Of a DNA stretch of 42,007 nucleotides, positions 8,718 through 17,935 are shown in pieces. The position numbers and the translations under genes were made by a program. Under the pieces are notes generated by a model that made no database searches, was not told the DNA's origin, and was given only the letters and a program-made list of their open reading frames with translations. Each line of letters starts with the position of its first letter. Position 1 is the first letter of the stretch. This DNA is from Clostridiales bacterium CHKCI006 (GTDB taxonomy: Bacteria; Bacillota_I; Bacilli_A; Erysipelotrichales; Coprobacillaceae): the NCBI GenBank assembly GCA_900018345.1, contig FCNA01000121.1, forward strand, positions 1 to 42,007, written 5' to 3'.

Positions 8718-8747
8718 AGTTTAATCGTAAAATTCTAATATTTTCAA
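8718..8747 (-). promoter_or_regulatory. Promoter of the disrupted copy 4
   Basis: -35 TTGAAA (8742-8747), 18-base spacer, -10 TAAACT (8718-8723). It is of the same TTG/TANACT type as the promoters of copies 1-3. A GGGGG ribosome binding site follows before the ATG at 8690. Confidence 0.5.
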
Positions 8748-8874
8748 TAGATATTTAGTATTTTAGATAATTCTATACGGTATGCTATATTTAGTATCAT
8801 GATTTCACATATAAGTTGAAAGGTGATGGAGAAATACGGTACGACATGACCCTTAATTGACCATGATTCATCTA

Positions 8875-8899
8875 AAGAAAAAAGCAGTCCAATGACTGC
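8875..8899 (-). terminator. Intrinsic terminator after the XpaC-partner gene
   Basis: GCAGTC (8884-8889) and GACTGC (8894-8899) form a 6-bp stem with a 4-base loop, followed on the minus strand by TTTTTTCTTT. It abuts the stop codon at 8901. Confidence 0.8.
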
Positions 8900-8900
8900 C

Positions 8901-9449
8901 TTAAGACGTCTGATGATGCAATTCATCTCGAACCTTGCTCATCATATAGATATCTGAATTATTAATGATCTCAATCAGATCCTTTAAAGCTTGTTTATAA
9001 CCCTCCTGATAACGATCGCGGCGATGTGAACGATTTTTCTCCTGTCTTTGTATTTCTCCATGCAGGATATGGCGCAAATAATGTGTATCCAGATTGCTTT
9101 CCAATAGCTGACTGGCATATTGGTGCAGCGCAGTGAGATGACCGTCCCGAAAAGCCCCCCGATGACGCATATCATAACGAATTTTAGCCAGTTCGCCTTG
9201 AATAAATGTCGAACGATCGACAATGGCTTTCGGTGCATTAAAATCCGTTTGGCCACTCAATGGGGACACCTGGCGAGTCAACGAGTCGAGGCCTTTTTCA
9301 AACATCTCTGACCAGCTCGCATAGCCGCTCTTTTGCAGGGAATCATCCAGTTTCTGTTTGATGTTTTGACTGAAGTCAGCTAACGATTCAAGATTATCAT
9401 CGATACTTTTGAAAAAATCATCCAGTTGTTCATCATTGGGTTTACTCAT
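8901..9449 (-). CDS. Unknown protein encoded with the XpaC-like gene (182 aa)
   Basis: Not recognised. It is a hydrophilic, probably helical protein of 182 residues without signal peptide or membrane segment. The first half is acidic with heptad-like spacing (DDFFKSIDDNLESLADFSQNI). The second half is basic and rich in His/Arg/Tyr (for example RQEKNRSHRRDRYQEGYKQ). Its ATG (9449) overlaps the last eight bases of the XpaC-like gene (ATGAGTAA), so translation is probably coupled. An in-frame GTG at 9458 lies within the AGGTGAG ribosome binding site and is less likely. In many Bacillota xpaC is followed by telA; this protein is much shorter than TelA and shows no recognisable TelA motif. Co-translation suggests it works with the membrane protein upstream. 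Confidence 0.8.
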   Translation of the reverse strand: MSKPNDEQLDDFFKSIDDNLESLADFSQNIKQKLDDSLQKSGYASWSEMFEKGLDSLTRQVSPLSGQTDFNAPKAIVDRSTFIQGELAKIRYDMRHRGAFRDGHLTALHQYASQLLESNLDTHYLRHILHGEIQRQEKNRSHRRDRYQEGYKQALKDLIEIINNSDIYMMSKVRDELHHQTS

Positions 9450-10314
9450 GTCGCTCACCTACACTTTCCAGGGTCCCTTCTTTAACCAGACCATCTCTTT
9501 TTAAGATAGCTTCCAGCACACTCATATCGCTCTTGATATTCAATACATCATCCTGCACCAGTGATGCGATCATGGTCTTTAACGCCTCTTCTACCAAGAC
9601 CAGTGTCTTGGAGAGTTTCATCTCCATCTGCGCTAATTCTGCCGCACTGGCTCCTTTGGCTTCTAAGGTATGATACTGCTCTAAAATGGAGAGCATCATG
9701 GGCAGATAATGCTGATAAAGCTTGCGCAAACGTGCGCTGACGCCCTCATAACGCGTTTCCAGCTCGTGGATCTGTCCCAGACGCGCACTGATTGAACGCA
9801 GGCTGGCCTGAATTTCCGGCTGCTCGAAACGATGCATCTCCTGCTCAAGCATCTGACGATAGTAAGGAGCTCGTTTCTCTTCCTGACGGTCATCGATTCC
9901 ATTGTGGTTTTCATCTACAAAATCGCCATCTAAACAATAGGCCATCAGTTTTTCTTCGAGGGTGTAATAAGTCGCTTCAAAAGAGGGTGTCGAAGCAAAA
10001 GCGCTTAAAGGACTCACGTATTGTCCATCATAATAAACCACAAGATCGCGGAAATCCTGGTAATCTTTACCCGGTCGCTGGATAGAGACGTGTTCGCTAA
10101 TTTGCAGGGAGGGATGTGAAGTAAAATAACGATCCATCCCTTCCGTTAATTCTCTGATGCGGCGCGCTTCCTGTTTTTTCGTCTGCCAATGACGCAAAGC
10201 ATAAAAGCCGCTCGCCAGACATAGGATCCCGCCTGCCACCAGCAGGATCAGATTCATATTCACCAGTCCAATAACAGCCAACAGGATCCCGATAACGAGT
10301 AAGACCATCGTCAT
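9442..10314 (-). CDS. XpaC-like membrane-anchored protein (PF10112-type)
   Basis: 290 residues. The N-terminus has two closely spaced hydrophobic segments (about residues 1-18 and 20-40), then a cytosolic region. The C-terminal third matches the XpaC family, historically named for 5-bromo-4-chloroindolyl phosphate hydrolysis, in its pattern: LYQHYLPMMLSILEQYHTLE, a helical stretch, then DDVLNIKSDMSVLEAIL. True function is unknown for the family. A loop DENHNGIDDRQ near residue 135 looks like an EF-hand or dockerin-type calcium loop, which is unusual here. Start: a GTG at 10323 is in frame but too close to the AAAGGA site; the ATG at 10314 (MTMVLL) is ten bases from it and preferred. It has its own strong promoter inside the end of addA and overlaps the next gene by eight bases. 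Confidence 0.8.
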   Translation of the reverse strand: MTMVLLVIGILLAVIGLVNMNLILLVAGGILCLASGFYALRHWQTKKQEARRIRELTEGMDRYFTSHPSLQISEHVSIQRPGKDYQDFRDLVVYYDGQYVSPLSAFASTPSFEATYYTLEEKLMAYCLDGDFVDENHNGIDDRQEEKRAPYYRQMLEQEMHRFEQPEIQASLRSISARLGQIHELETRYEGVSARLRKLYQHYLPMMLSILEQYHTLEAKGASAAELAQMEMKLSKTLVLVEEALKTMIASLVQDDVLNIKSDMSVLEAILKRDGLVKEGTLESVGERHE

Positions 10315-10339
10315 GACATTCACATCCTTTCTTGTATCA

Positions 10340-10368
10340 AGTATAGCACTTTTAGCATTTCATGACAA
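10340..10368 (-). promoter_or_regulatory. Promoter for the XpaC-like operon, inside the addA 3' end
   Basis: -35 TTGTCA (10363-10368), 17-base spacer, -10 TATACT (10340-10345) with extended TG. The -35 lies within the last addA codons and the addA stop is in the spacer. The two-gene unit can therefore be expressed apart from addAB, although read-through from addA is also possible because no terminator separates them. Confidence 0.75.
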
Positions 10369-13300
10369 CTTGCACCGCACGATCGATATGCAGATAATAT
10401 AACCAGGCTTCGATACGATGCTGCGGATAGATTTTTTGGAGGACCTCGGCATACAGTCCCAGCTGTGTTGCATGACGGCTGGCCAATTCCTCGTCGCTGG
10501 TTTTAGCACTGACACGGTCCGTCTTATAATCAATGATCCGAATCACATCCGCCTGGATACAAAAAGCATCCAGGGTGCCATGAAGCAATTGTTCACCTTG
10601 CTTCATCACAAAAGGCTGTTCAACATAATAGCTGTCCGCTTCCTTCAGCCAGCGATAGCAAGGGCTCTGCCTGAAGGCTTCTAAATGAGGCAGATAATCC
10701 TTCAGGACCGCGATTTCTTCCTCATGATAGAGTCCTTCCTTTGCCAGGGTATCGATATGATCCGCTAAGGAAAGTGTCTCATCGAGTGGGTAGTATTCCA
10801 TAAAGGCATGTACCAGGGTTCCTTTCGCACTGGCGGTGAGCCCACTCTGATGCGAAGGCGTCTCATTGCTGGCCTGATAAGAGATGGGCGACTCCTCCAG
10901 CGCCGTCACACGGATGCTTTCCTCCGTCTCGCTAAGTTTGGCATAGGGATAAACGGGATCTTCGGGCAGCTTTTCGAGATAGACCGCTGTTTCTGTCGCT
11001 ACGCTCCTGGCTTCCGGCAACGTGTCGAGTGCCTGATGGGCATAGAGTCTTAGATCAAAATGGCTGTCTGCCAGATTCTCCTGAGTCATCGGCAATTTTG
11101 TCAGCAGACCGGCATAACGGCTGACCTGCGTCACAAAAGCAGGATCTGCATCAAAGCTGAGATAACGTCCGCTCTTCAGGCTCGCAATCACATCAGGATG
11201 GCGCATGATGGCGGGCAGGAGCCAGTCCAAATAATTTCTGGCCAAACGAACATGACGATTATAAATGATATGCTGGTTATCAGCGGTTTCCGGCATATCC
11301 GGCTCCATCTGACTCACTGCCTGGGACATCGCTTCCAGCCATTTCTTTTCAGTGACAGTTCCGGTAAGGATCAGCTTTTCCCCGGCTCTGGTCAAGGCAA
11401 CATAGTAAATACGCATTTCCTCACTGATCGCCTCTAACGTCTGTACCTGGCTTGTCAAACGATGATAAGGATTGGCATATTCCACCTGGACATCATGTAA
11501 ATGGGCCGGCTGATCAAAAATCGTTGTGGATAGATCCACTAACTTCTTCGGCTTTAAGGACATCCCCAGATTTTTATCAAGAATGATCTTGGAACGACTG
11601 TCCATCAGATTAAAGTCTTTTTGATGCATCGAAACGAAGACGACCGGGAATTCCAGACCCTTGGATTTATGGATGGTCATAAACTGCACGCTCTGACCAT
11701 TTTGAATGGTTACGGCCGGACTATCCGATTGGCCGCTCATCGTTTCAAAATAAGCCAGCCAATCTTCAACCGTCTGCATCTTCAGATCCGCTTCTCTGAT
11801 CTTATCCAGCCACAACAGTAAATTGGCTTTTTTCGAAGCTCCATTGCGCTGACTGGAAACAAGATGCAAATAACCGCTCTCTTCTAAAAAGCGCTGATTC
11901 CAGGCTAAAAATGTCATTTTTTTCAAATCTTCCCGACTTTGCTGATACCAGGCCGTAAAACGGTGTGAAGCCGCATCTTCACTTTGTCTTACCAGATCAT
12001 AAAACTTGGCTTCCGGATCTTTCAAATGCCAGCGGGCCAGTGTCTCTTCACGCAAACCACTGAATAGAAACGGTGCCTTTAAAACCGACACCATGGCAAT
12101 GTCGTCATACGGATCAGCCATGATGCGATAGACCATCAGCAGCTGATTGATCTCATTACTGGATAATAAACCACTCGAAAGCACGATCGAAGAAGGGATC
12201 CCATAGGCATCAAAGACTTTCTTATAGGTCAAAAACTGCGTGGTCGTACGCATCAGGACCGCCATATCCCCATAGCCAAAGGACAAACGCTCATCCGCGC
12301 ATAATTCCAGGATTCTCTTTGCGACAAGCCTGGCCTCATATTCCGCTTCATCCTTTTCTTCAAGACGTTCACTGTCTTCATCCACTAAAAGTACCTCTGT
12401 ACAAAGGGGAGACGCCTGAAGTGCCAGGCGCTCTTTGGCCTGACGGGTCTTCGTCTCTAATTCAGCCGTATCCCGACAGCCCTCTTTTCGTAAAAAATCA
12501 TAGTTCAGCTGCGCGCTTGGATCACGCCAGTATTCTAACGAACCGACATGCTGATCCATGATCTGATCGAAAATAAAATTAATACTGTCCAGCACGATCT
12601 TATTGGAACGATAATTGAAGACAAGATCAATTCGCCTGGTCAATGCATCCTCTCCAAACTGATCGAATTTCGCTTTGAAGATCTCCGGATCGGCCTGACG
12701 AAAACGGTAGATGGACTGCTTCATGTCACCTACCATGAACATTCTGACAGGGTCGGACCCGGCCTGGGAAATCAGTTGGACCAGATTTTCCTGAATCATG
12801 TTGGTATCCTGGTATTCATCGACCATGATCTCATACAGCTGGTCATGTAAAGCAGCCCCAACCGGATATTCCGGCTGTAAAAGCGTGGTCGCATAGCGTT
12901 CCAGATCATTGAAGTCCAGCACATTCTGGGCTTTTTTCATCTCACGATAGCGCGTTTCTAGTTTTTCCAGCCAACCATCTTGGCCTAAAAACATATTGAC
13001 CACCCGATGGGTCGCCTGAAAGACGAGCTGTAAATTGGGAGCATCGGTGTCGATCAGTTCTGCGTAACGATCCTTAAAACAGGCCATCGCATCGCTTTTC
13101 AGCTTACCGAACATTTCTTTTTGACTGTCTGCCTGATCGTCCAGATCTTTCCAGCCAATCAGATAGCTGGAGGCTGGCTTCAGTGTCGCCAGTTCATTGA
13201 TCCCACCACTGCCCATCAGGGTCTTTGCCTGATTCAGGCGTTCCAGCAAGATCAGATAATATTCACGACAGGCCTCATACGGAACCGCCTTTTTAGCCGG

Positions 13301-14062
13301 ACCGGCACCTTGACTAGGCGGGCGCTGATAAAATGGATCGATCCCATGGATGGCACAAAAAGATTTGAGCTCAGCGAGCTTCGCTAATCCCACATAGCAA
13401 CTTTCCTTAAGCAGGGCACGCACCAGTGGAAAATGGATCCACTCGGCCTGGTCCTGATCCTGACGTGCCATGAAGCCGTAAACTTCCTGGTCGAGCGTCT
13501 GCAGCCATGCTTCACGATCGGCCATGGCCTGCATCATTTCATAAAGCTGTTTGAAAAAAGCGTGGAGTTCCTCACGATCTTTGAAGTAAAGGTAACGCAG
13601 CTCCTTAAAGATGGGATCGGTGCTCGCTTCATCGATGGTAACTGAGATAGCCTGATCCAGTAAAAAAGCATTATCACTCAAGATCTGATATCCCTGATCC
13701 ACCCCGACTAGATAACCATACATCCCCACCAGCTGATTACAAAAGCCATGGAAGTTGGTAATATAGGCAAAAGGCAGACGCTCTTTCTGACGCATCAGAT
13801 GTGCCTTCAGTTCGCCATCGCATCGACTGATCTCTTCCTCCAGCATGCCGACCAGACGTTGTTTCATTTCCTGGGCAGCCGCCTGGGTAAAGGTCAGTAC
13901 TAAGAACTGATCGATATGCACGCCTTCTTTAAGCAGCTCTAGGATCCGGCTGACAAGAATGCGTGTCTTCCCTGATCCTGCCGGTGCCGATACCAGCACA
14001 TGCTTATTGCGAATGTAGACGGCTTCTTCCTGTTGCGCATTAAAACCAGAGACACGACTCAT
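10352..14062 (-). CDS. addA: ATP-dependent helicase/nuclease subunit A (AddA)
   Basis: 1236 residues, the usual AddA size. It is the UvrD-like motor and one nuclease of AddAB, the Bacillota counterpart of RecBCD, which resects double-strand ends for recombination in the cytosol. Visible motifs: Q-motif FNAQQEEA (7-14), Walker A APAGSGKT (26-33), Walker B-type VDEYQDTN near residue 415, FNYRSN and MTIHKSKGLEFPVVF helicase motifs, and the C-terminal RecB-type nuclease core HGTLDAFCIQ...IIDYKTD near residue 1178. Its ATG overlaps the addB stop (ATGA, 14059-14062), with GAGGAGG as ribosome binding site, so the two subunits are translationally coupled. No terminator follows; the next gene starts about 40 bases on with its own promoter. 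Confidence 0.97.
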   Translation of the reverse strand: MSRVSGFNAQQEEAVYIRNKHVLVSAPAGSGKTRILVSRILELLKEGVHIDQFLVLTFTQAAAQEMKQRLVGMLEEEISRCDGELKAHLMRQKERLPFAYITNFHGFCNQLVGMYGYLVGVDQGYQILSDNAFLLDQAISVTIDEASTDPIFKELRYLYFKDREELHAFFKQLYEMMQAMADREAWLQTLDQEVYGFMARQDQDQAEWIHFPLVRALLKESCYVGLAKLAELKSFCAIHGIDPFYQRPPSQGAGPAKKAVPYEACREYYLILLERLNQAKTLMGSGGINELATLKPASSYLIGWKDLDDQADSQKEMFGKLKSDAMACFKDRYAELIDTDAPNLQLVFQATHRVVNMFLGQDGWLEKLETRYREMKKAQNVLDFNDLERYATTLLQPEYPVGAALHDQLYEIMVDEYQDTNMIQENLVQLISQAGSDPVRMFMVGDMKQSIYRFRQADPEIFKAKFDQFGEDALTRRIDLVFNYRSNKIVLDSINFIFDQIMDQHVGSLEYWRDPSAQLNYDFLRKEGCRDTAELETKTRQAKERLALQASPLCTEVLLVDEDSERLEEKDEAEYEARLVAKRILELCADERLSFGYGDMAVLMRTTTQFLTYKKVFDAYGIPSSIVLSSGLLSSNEINQLLMVYRIMADPYDDIAMVSVLKAPFLFSGLREETLARWHLKDPEAKFYDLVRQSEDAASHRFTAWYQQSREDLKKMTFLAWNQRFLEESGYLHLVSSQRNGASKKANLLLWLDKIREADLKMQTVEDWLAYFETMSGQSDSPAVTIQNGQSVQFMTIHKSKGLEFPVVFVSMHQKDFNLMDSRSKIILDKNLGMSLKPKKLVDLSTTIFDQPAHLHDVQVEYANPYHRLTSQVQTLEAISEEMRIYYVALTRAGEKLILTGTVTEKKWLEAMSQAVSQMEPDMPETADNQHIIYNRHVRLARNYLDWLLPAIMRHPDVIASLKSGRYLSFDADPAFVTQVSRYAGLLTKLPMTQENLADSHFDLRLYAHQALDTLPEARSVATETAVYLEKLPEDPVYPYAKLSETEESIRVTALEESPISYQASNETPSHQSGLTASAKGTLVHAFMEYYPLDETLSLADHIDTLAKEGLYHEEEIAVLKDYLPHLEAFRQSPCYRWLKEADSYYVEQPFVMKQGEQLLHGTLDAFCIQADVIRIIDYKTDRVSAKTSDEELASRHATQLGLYAEVLQKIYPQHRIEAWLYYLHIDRAVQVVMKC

Positions 14063-16860
14063 GACTCTTCCTCCTCTCCTAAATAAGCTGCTACCTGATC
14101 CTTGGTCAAGGCCTGAATCTCACGTTCTTCATGATAGAATGGGTCACGCATGCAGATATAGCGATAAGCGCAGTACGCACAGGGACTCACCTTCATTTTC
14201 AAACTGGATTCCACACTGCCGGCCGGATAGATCCGAATATCGCCTTTTTCAAAACAGGTCTCAACAATGGCTTCCATGCGTTCATGCACCAAAGCAAGCA
14301 AGCGCTCAAACTGCGCCGGACTGAGTAAATTTCCCGTATAATCATCCCGACTCTTGACATACCGCATGTTGCAGATTCGACTGTCCATATAGTTTTGATC
14401 TAATCCGCTCATGACCTGATGTCGCTCATCTTTGACCAACCAGCCCTGCATGCGATAGTTACGTTCAAAATCCTGCAGGAGCTTATCATTGACATCCAGA
14501 TGCATCTTGTCATCGCTGCTGATCTTACGCAAGGCCGTATTGAAATAGAGAACGGCCCCTTTCTTCAGCTCTTGCGCTTTGCAGAGCATATCCAGATAGA
14601 CCAGCATCTGTATCTGGAAGCCCTGAATCGCCAGACCCAGATCCAACGTTTTGCCCGAAGACTTGTAATCCAGAACCTTGAGATAACCTTCATAGACATC
14701 CCCGCGATCAATGCGTCCGACAAGCGCAACTGGTCCGAGCCTGTCTTTGAGTGCCGTCTCATGGTATGCCAATTGAAACTGACCGGCGGCGGCCTGACTG
14801 AGCAGCATCTTCAATGTCTGTAAAAACTGCATTGGGAATATTTCCCACAGATACTGCATTTCGGCATCCATGACTGCAGGGCGACGCTTTTCCATCATGG
14901 CCTCACAGAGACTTGCCAGCGTGGTATCCAGATCCGCGACGGCTAAATGGTAATGCGTACAAAGCTGTTGGAGCCGATCTTCAAAATCACCTTTGAAAAG
15001 GAGCGCACATTCATCTAAAAGATCATGCATCAAGATTCCCACGAGACGCCGATGTTCATCCTTGCCAGGGCTCGCCAGGCCTAACCCATAGCGTAAGAAA
15101 TGCTGGTAAGGACACCCGTTGAAGCATTCGAGCTGACTTGGTGAAACGTGTCCGGCATAAAGCGCAAATGTCAGATCCGAAGGTAAGGGTTCAGGCTGAT
15201 ACAGACTGGCGGCATAACGCTCCTGCAGGGCCTTTTGATCCGAAGGCAAATAATAGCCATGGTAACGCGCACTGGCCTGGGTCGTGATGAGGGTTTCAGG
15301 TGCACGCAAAGGCGCTTTGGCTAATTGTCTTAAAAATGAGAATAATAGACTAGGCAGGTAGGTGGTGCCATCGAGAGCTCCACGATAACATAAAAATGTA
15401 CTTTTCTGACTTAAGAGGATGAGCCATAACAGTTGCTCTTTTTCCAGCTGTGCTTGTTTAGCGCGAGGTGTTCCCTCCGGATAGAGACTAGCCAGTTCCG
15501 CTTCTAAAAGCAAGCCGCCATCTTTGACACGGCTCGGATAAATATCCTCATTCAGTCCCGTAAAATAAGTCTGTTTAAAAAAGCTGGCCAGGTAAGGCTT
15601 AGCATACGTCGTAACATAGACCCGATCCTGCTTTTTGGCATTGTCAGATGTCGAAACAAAAGAAGCCATTTCCCGATAAAACATGAGGACCTGAGCACTC
15701 GACAAATGGACATCCCAACCCTCGAAAAGCTTCTTGAACGGGACACTTGCCAGTGGCTGCCAGCGTGCCAAAAGAATATTCTCGATGTCTTTGACATGCT
15801 CACACTGGGTCAGCAGCCGGCGATCCTGTGCCAGCAACAAACCATACTGCACTTCATCCACGTCCAGCATCATACACTGCCGGGCGATATGATACAGTTT
15901 CGTGACATCCGCATCTGTCAAGCTGAGAATATGCTCACAATAATAATGGACATAGCTTAGTGCATATGGCCGTCGGATTGCCGGATCCACTTTTAATGGT
16001 ACCTGGCACATATCCGCATAAGTTTGAAGATCTTCTATATCCTGTGTGCTTTCTAAATAGATACAGAAATCCTGATAGCGGCCCTTTTGAGCCATGACCT
16101 GACTGGCAATGGATTCAATCACATACGTCAGCTCATCCTGTTTTGAAGAGAGCTGATAAAATGCGAATGGCAGATCATCTGACCCATCAGGTTTCAACCG
16201 ATGAAACTGGCTGAGCAAACGACTTTGCCAGTTGGATGGTGCCTCATCCGACCTGAGTTCAAGATAAGCACCCGGTACCTTTTGGATAAATGCCTGTTGA
16301 GCCAAAGAAGTCGCGCGTGGCAGACAGAAAAGCACGTAGCTATCCTGCAGAAGATCAATCAGTTCCCAATAGATCTCACTGCCAAACAAGGCCTCTTTTT
16401 TGAGCTCGACAAAGTGCGCATACATTTTCTCAAGGTCCGCCAGTTTCGCCCTGGATAACGTAGACAGTTGATTGGACCAGCTGCGCCTAGGACAGTCGCT
16501 GAGAGTTTCAAAACATTGAATGAGCTCTTCCAGAAAAGAAACCGTCACATCGGTCTTGTCGAAGACTGTCAAGCCCTCTAATTCCAGACAGGACATGCCG
16601 GCCACCAGCGCTTCAAGATGACTCATGATGCGCTTTTTAAACAGACGATGACGGGCAAAGGTTTCTAAAGCCAGGCGTGATAAACTCATGACCTGAATAT
16701 GCATAAATGCCCCCGATGCGAAGCGCTTAATTAATTCATTCTCAATACGAATCTGTTCCTTTGCATCCGCTAAAATAATCACCGGGCCACGGTAGTTCAA
16801 CGCTTTTTGCCAGAGCTGCTCAAGCCCACTGTGAAGATCACTTGCATAGATTGCTTCCAT
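14059..16860 (-). CDS. addB: ATP-dependent nuclease subunit B (AddB/RexB type)
   Basis: 933 residues, shorter than Bacillus subtilis AddB (about 1166). It is the second nuclease subunit of the AddAB end-resection enzyme. The C-terminal nuclease core is intact: GRIDRGD and VLDYKSSGK near residues 717-735. The four cysteines of the [4Fe-4S] cluster are present, one in FNGCPYQHFLRYGLGL near residue 582 and three in PCAYCAYRYIC near 890-898. The N-terminus has no Walker A (no GxxGxGKT), as in streptococcal RexB, so ATP hydrolysis should rest on AddA alone. The ATG at 16860 sits seven bases after GGAAGGTG; the GTG one codon earlier is less likely. The gene follows an intrinsic terminator so closely that there is no room for a promoter between them. 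Confidence 0.95.
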   Translation of the reverse strand: MEAIYASDLHSGLEQLWQKALNYRGPVIILADAKEQIRIENELIKRFASGAFMHIQVMSLSRLALETFARHRLFKKRIMSHLEALVAGMSCLELEGLTVFDKTDVTVSFLEELIQCFETLSDCPRRSWSNQLSTLSRAKLADLEKMYAHFVELKKEALFGSEIYWELIDLLQDSYVLFCLPRATSLAQQAFIQKVPGAYLELRSDEAPSNWQSRLLSQFHRLKPDGSDDLPFAFYQLSSKQDELTYVIESIASQVMAQKGRYQDFCIYLESTQDIEDLQTYADMCQVPLKVDPAIRRPYALSYVHYYCEHILSLTDADVTKLYHIARQCMMLDVDEVQYGLLLAQDRRLLTQCEHVKDIENILLARWQPLASVPFKKLFEGWDVHLSSAQVLMFYREMASFVSTSDNAKKQDRVYVTTYAKPYLASFFKQTYFTGLNEDIYPSRVKDGGLLLEAELASLYPEGTPRAKQAQLEKEQLLWLILLSQKSTFLCYRGALDGTTYLPSLLFSFLRQLAKAPLRAPETLITTQASARYHGYYLPSDQKALQERYAASLYQPEPLPSDLTFALYAGHVSPSQLECFNGCPYQHFLRYGLGLASPGKDEHRRLVGILMHDLLDECALLFKGDFEDRLQQLCTHYHLAVADLDTTLASLCEAMMEKRRPAVMDAEMQYLWEIFPMQFLQTLKMLLSQAAAGQFQLAYHETALKDRLGPVALVGRIDRGDVYEGYLKVLDYKSSGKTLDLGLAIQGFQIQMLVYLDMLCKAQELKKGAVLYFNTALRKISSDDKMHLDVNDKLLQDFERNYRMQGWLVKDERHQVMSGLDQNYMDSRICNMRYVKSRDDYTGNLLSPAQFERLLALVHERMEAIVETCFEKGDIRIYPAGSVESSLKMKVSPCAYCAYRYICMRDPFYHEEREIQALTKDQVAAYLGEEEES

Positions 16861-16878
16861 CACTGCTCACCTTCCTTC

Positions 16879-16908
16879 TAAAAAACACCAATAATGACTT
16901 ATTGGTGT
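16879..16908 (-). terminator. Strong intrinsic terminator between the NdpA-like gene and addB
   Basis: Perfect 10-bp stem ACACCAATAA (16885-16894) / TTATTGGTGT (16899-16908), loop TGAC, followed by TTTTTT on the minus strand. The addB ribosome binding site begins within a few bases of the U-tract. Confidence 0.92.
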
Positions 16909-16913
16909 CTGCT

Positions 16914-17924
16914 TTACTTAACCACAATTTCATGAATGGCATCAAAGACTAACGAGATCGAGCCATCCTCATTGACCACTTTGCGCACATGATTTTGGCT
17001 GAGATAATCATCAACAGATAAAATGACTTCAATATCCGTATCCGTGACGAGTTTGCACCTGGCCATTTTTTCTACTGAATCCGTCAACTCAACGACATCT
17101 TCCTCACCGACTCCTAAATCAGCCATCATCTCCAGGCATTCCTCCTGCGCACCATAATCCCGCTCAAAGATCTTTGCGGCAATCTCGGCTGGTTTCACTT
17201 CTTTATTTTCCACCACGCAGTCGGTCAGGGCCTGTTTGATCAATACACTCGGTTCAAATTCATTGATGCGGTACTGACGATCGACCTTCTGAATTGATTT
17301 TTCCATGATACGGATCTTTTCTTTATCCGTCATTTTCGGTTCGCCTTTCAAATACTGTGCATTTAAATAATAATCCATCTTGCCGTCGATCATAAACTTC
17401 TTTTCAATAATGAAGACCTGATTGGTCTCTGTGTTGACACAGATGGCCTCTTCTACGTTTTGAGACTTGGAAGGAACGCTTTGACGCTGCGAAATACGCA
17501 TGACCTCATGCCCTTCTTCATCCACTTCCTGCACCATGCAAGGCGCAATCTTATAATTCAGTTTCAGGATGACCATATAGTCCTCACCATTGACCCGCGT
17601 GTCCATAAACAGCAGATTGGCATTGGGCATATCCTGAATCAGCGCCGCAATCTCAAACCATTCTCGGGTAATGATCTTGGAATGTTCAAAATATTTTTCC
17701 TCATCCTCAAGCATTTGCTTAGAACGCAGGATGATTGAGGCAAAATTGCCCAGTTCGATCTCCTTAAGCTGCGGATGATAGAAGATCTTCTCTAATTTCT
17801 TATCATAATATTCCAATGATGTCGGATTCAGATCCACAAAGCCATCGGAAAACAGCACCTGATGATGCTCTATATCCATCATGTGCATCAGCACACGATT
17901 TAAAACAATTGTTTTATCCACCAC
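16914..17924 (-). CDS. Nucleoid-associated protein, NdpA-like
   Basis: 336 residues resembling the 37-kDa nucleoid-associated protein family (NdpA/YejK, PF04245). Features that fit are the N-terminal VLNRVLMHMMDIEHHQ segment, a region of mixed charge, and FIIEKKFMIDGKMDYYLN in the middle. Family members bind or associate with the nucleoid; their exact role is unclear. The protein is cytosolic and acidic. Both candidate start codons are GTG (17924 and 17921), five and eight bases after GGAGG. It follows the membrane-protein gene by 11 bases, so the two form one operon that ends at the strong terminator at 16885-16908. The family match rests on overall pattern, not on a decisive motif. Confidence 0.75.
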   Translation of the reverse strand: MVDKTIVLNRVLMHMMDIEHHQVLFSDGFVDLNPTSLEYYDKKLEKIFYHPQLKEIELGNFASIILRSKQMLEDEEKYFEHSKIITREWFEIAALIQDMPNANLLFMDTRVNGEDYMVILKLNYKIAPCMVQEVDEEGHEVMRISQRQSVPSKSQNVEEAICVNTETNQVFIIEKKFMIDGKMDYYLNAQYLKGEPKMTDKEKIRIMEKSIQKVDRQYRINEFEPSVLIKQALTDCVVENKEVKPAEIAAKIFERDYGAQEECLEMMADLGVGEEDVVELTDSVEKMARCKLVTDTDIEVILSVDDYLSQNHVRKVVNEDGSISLVFDAIHEIVVK

Positions 17925-17935
17925 TTATTCCTCCA

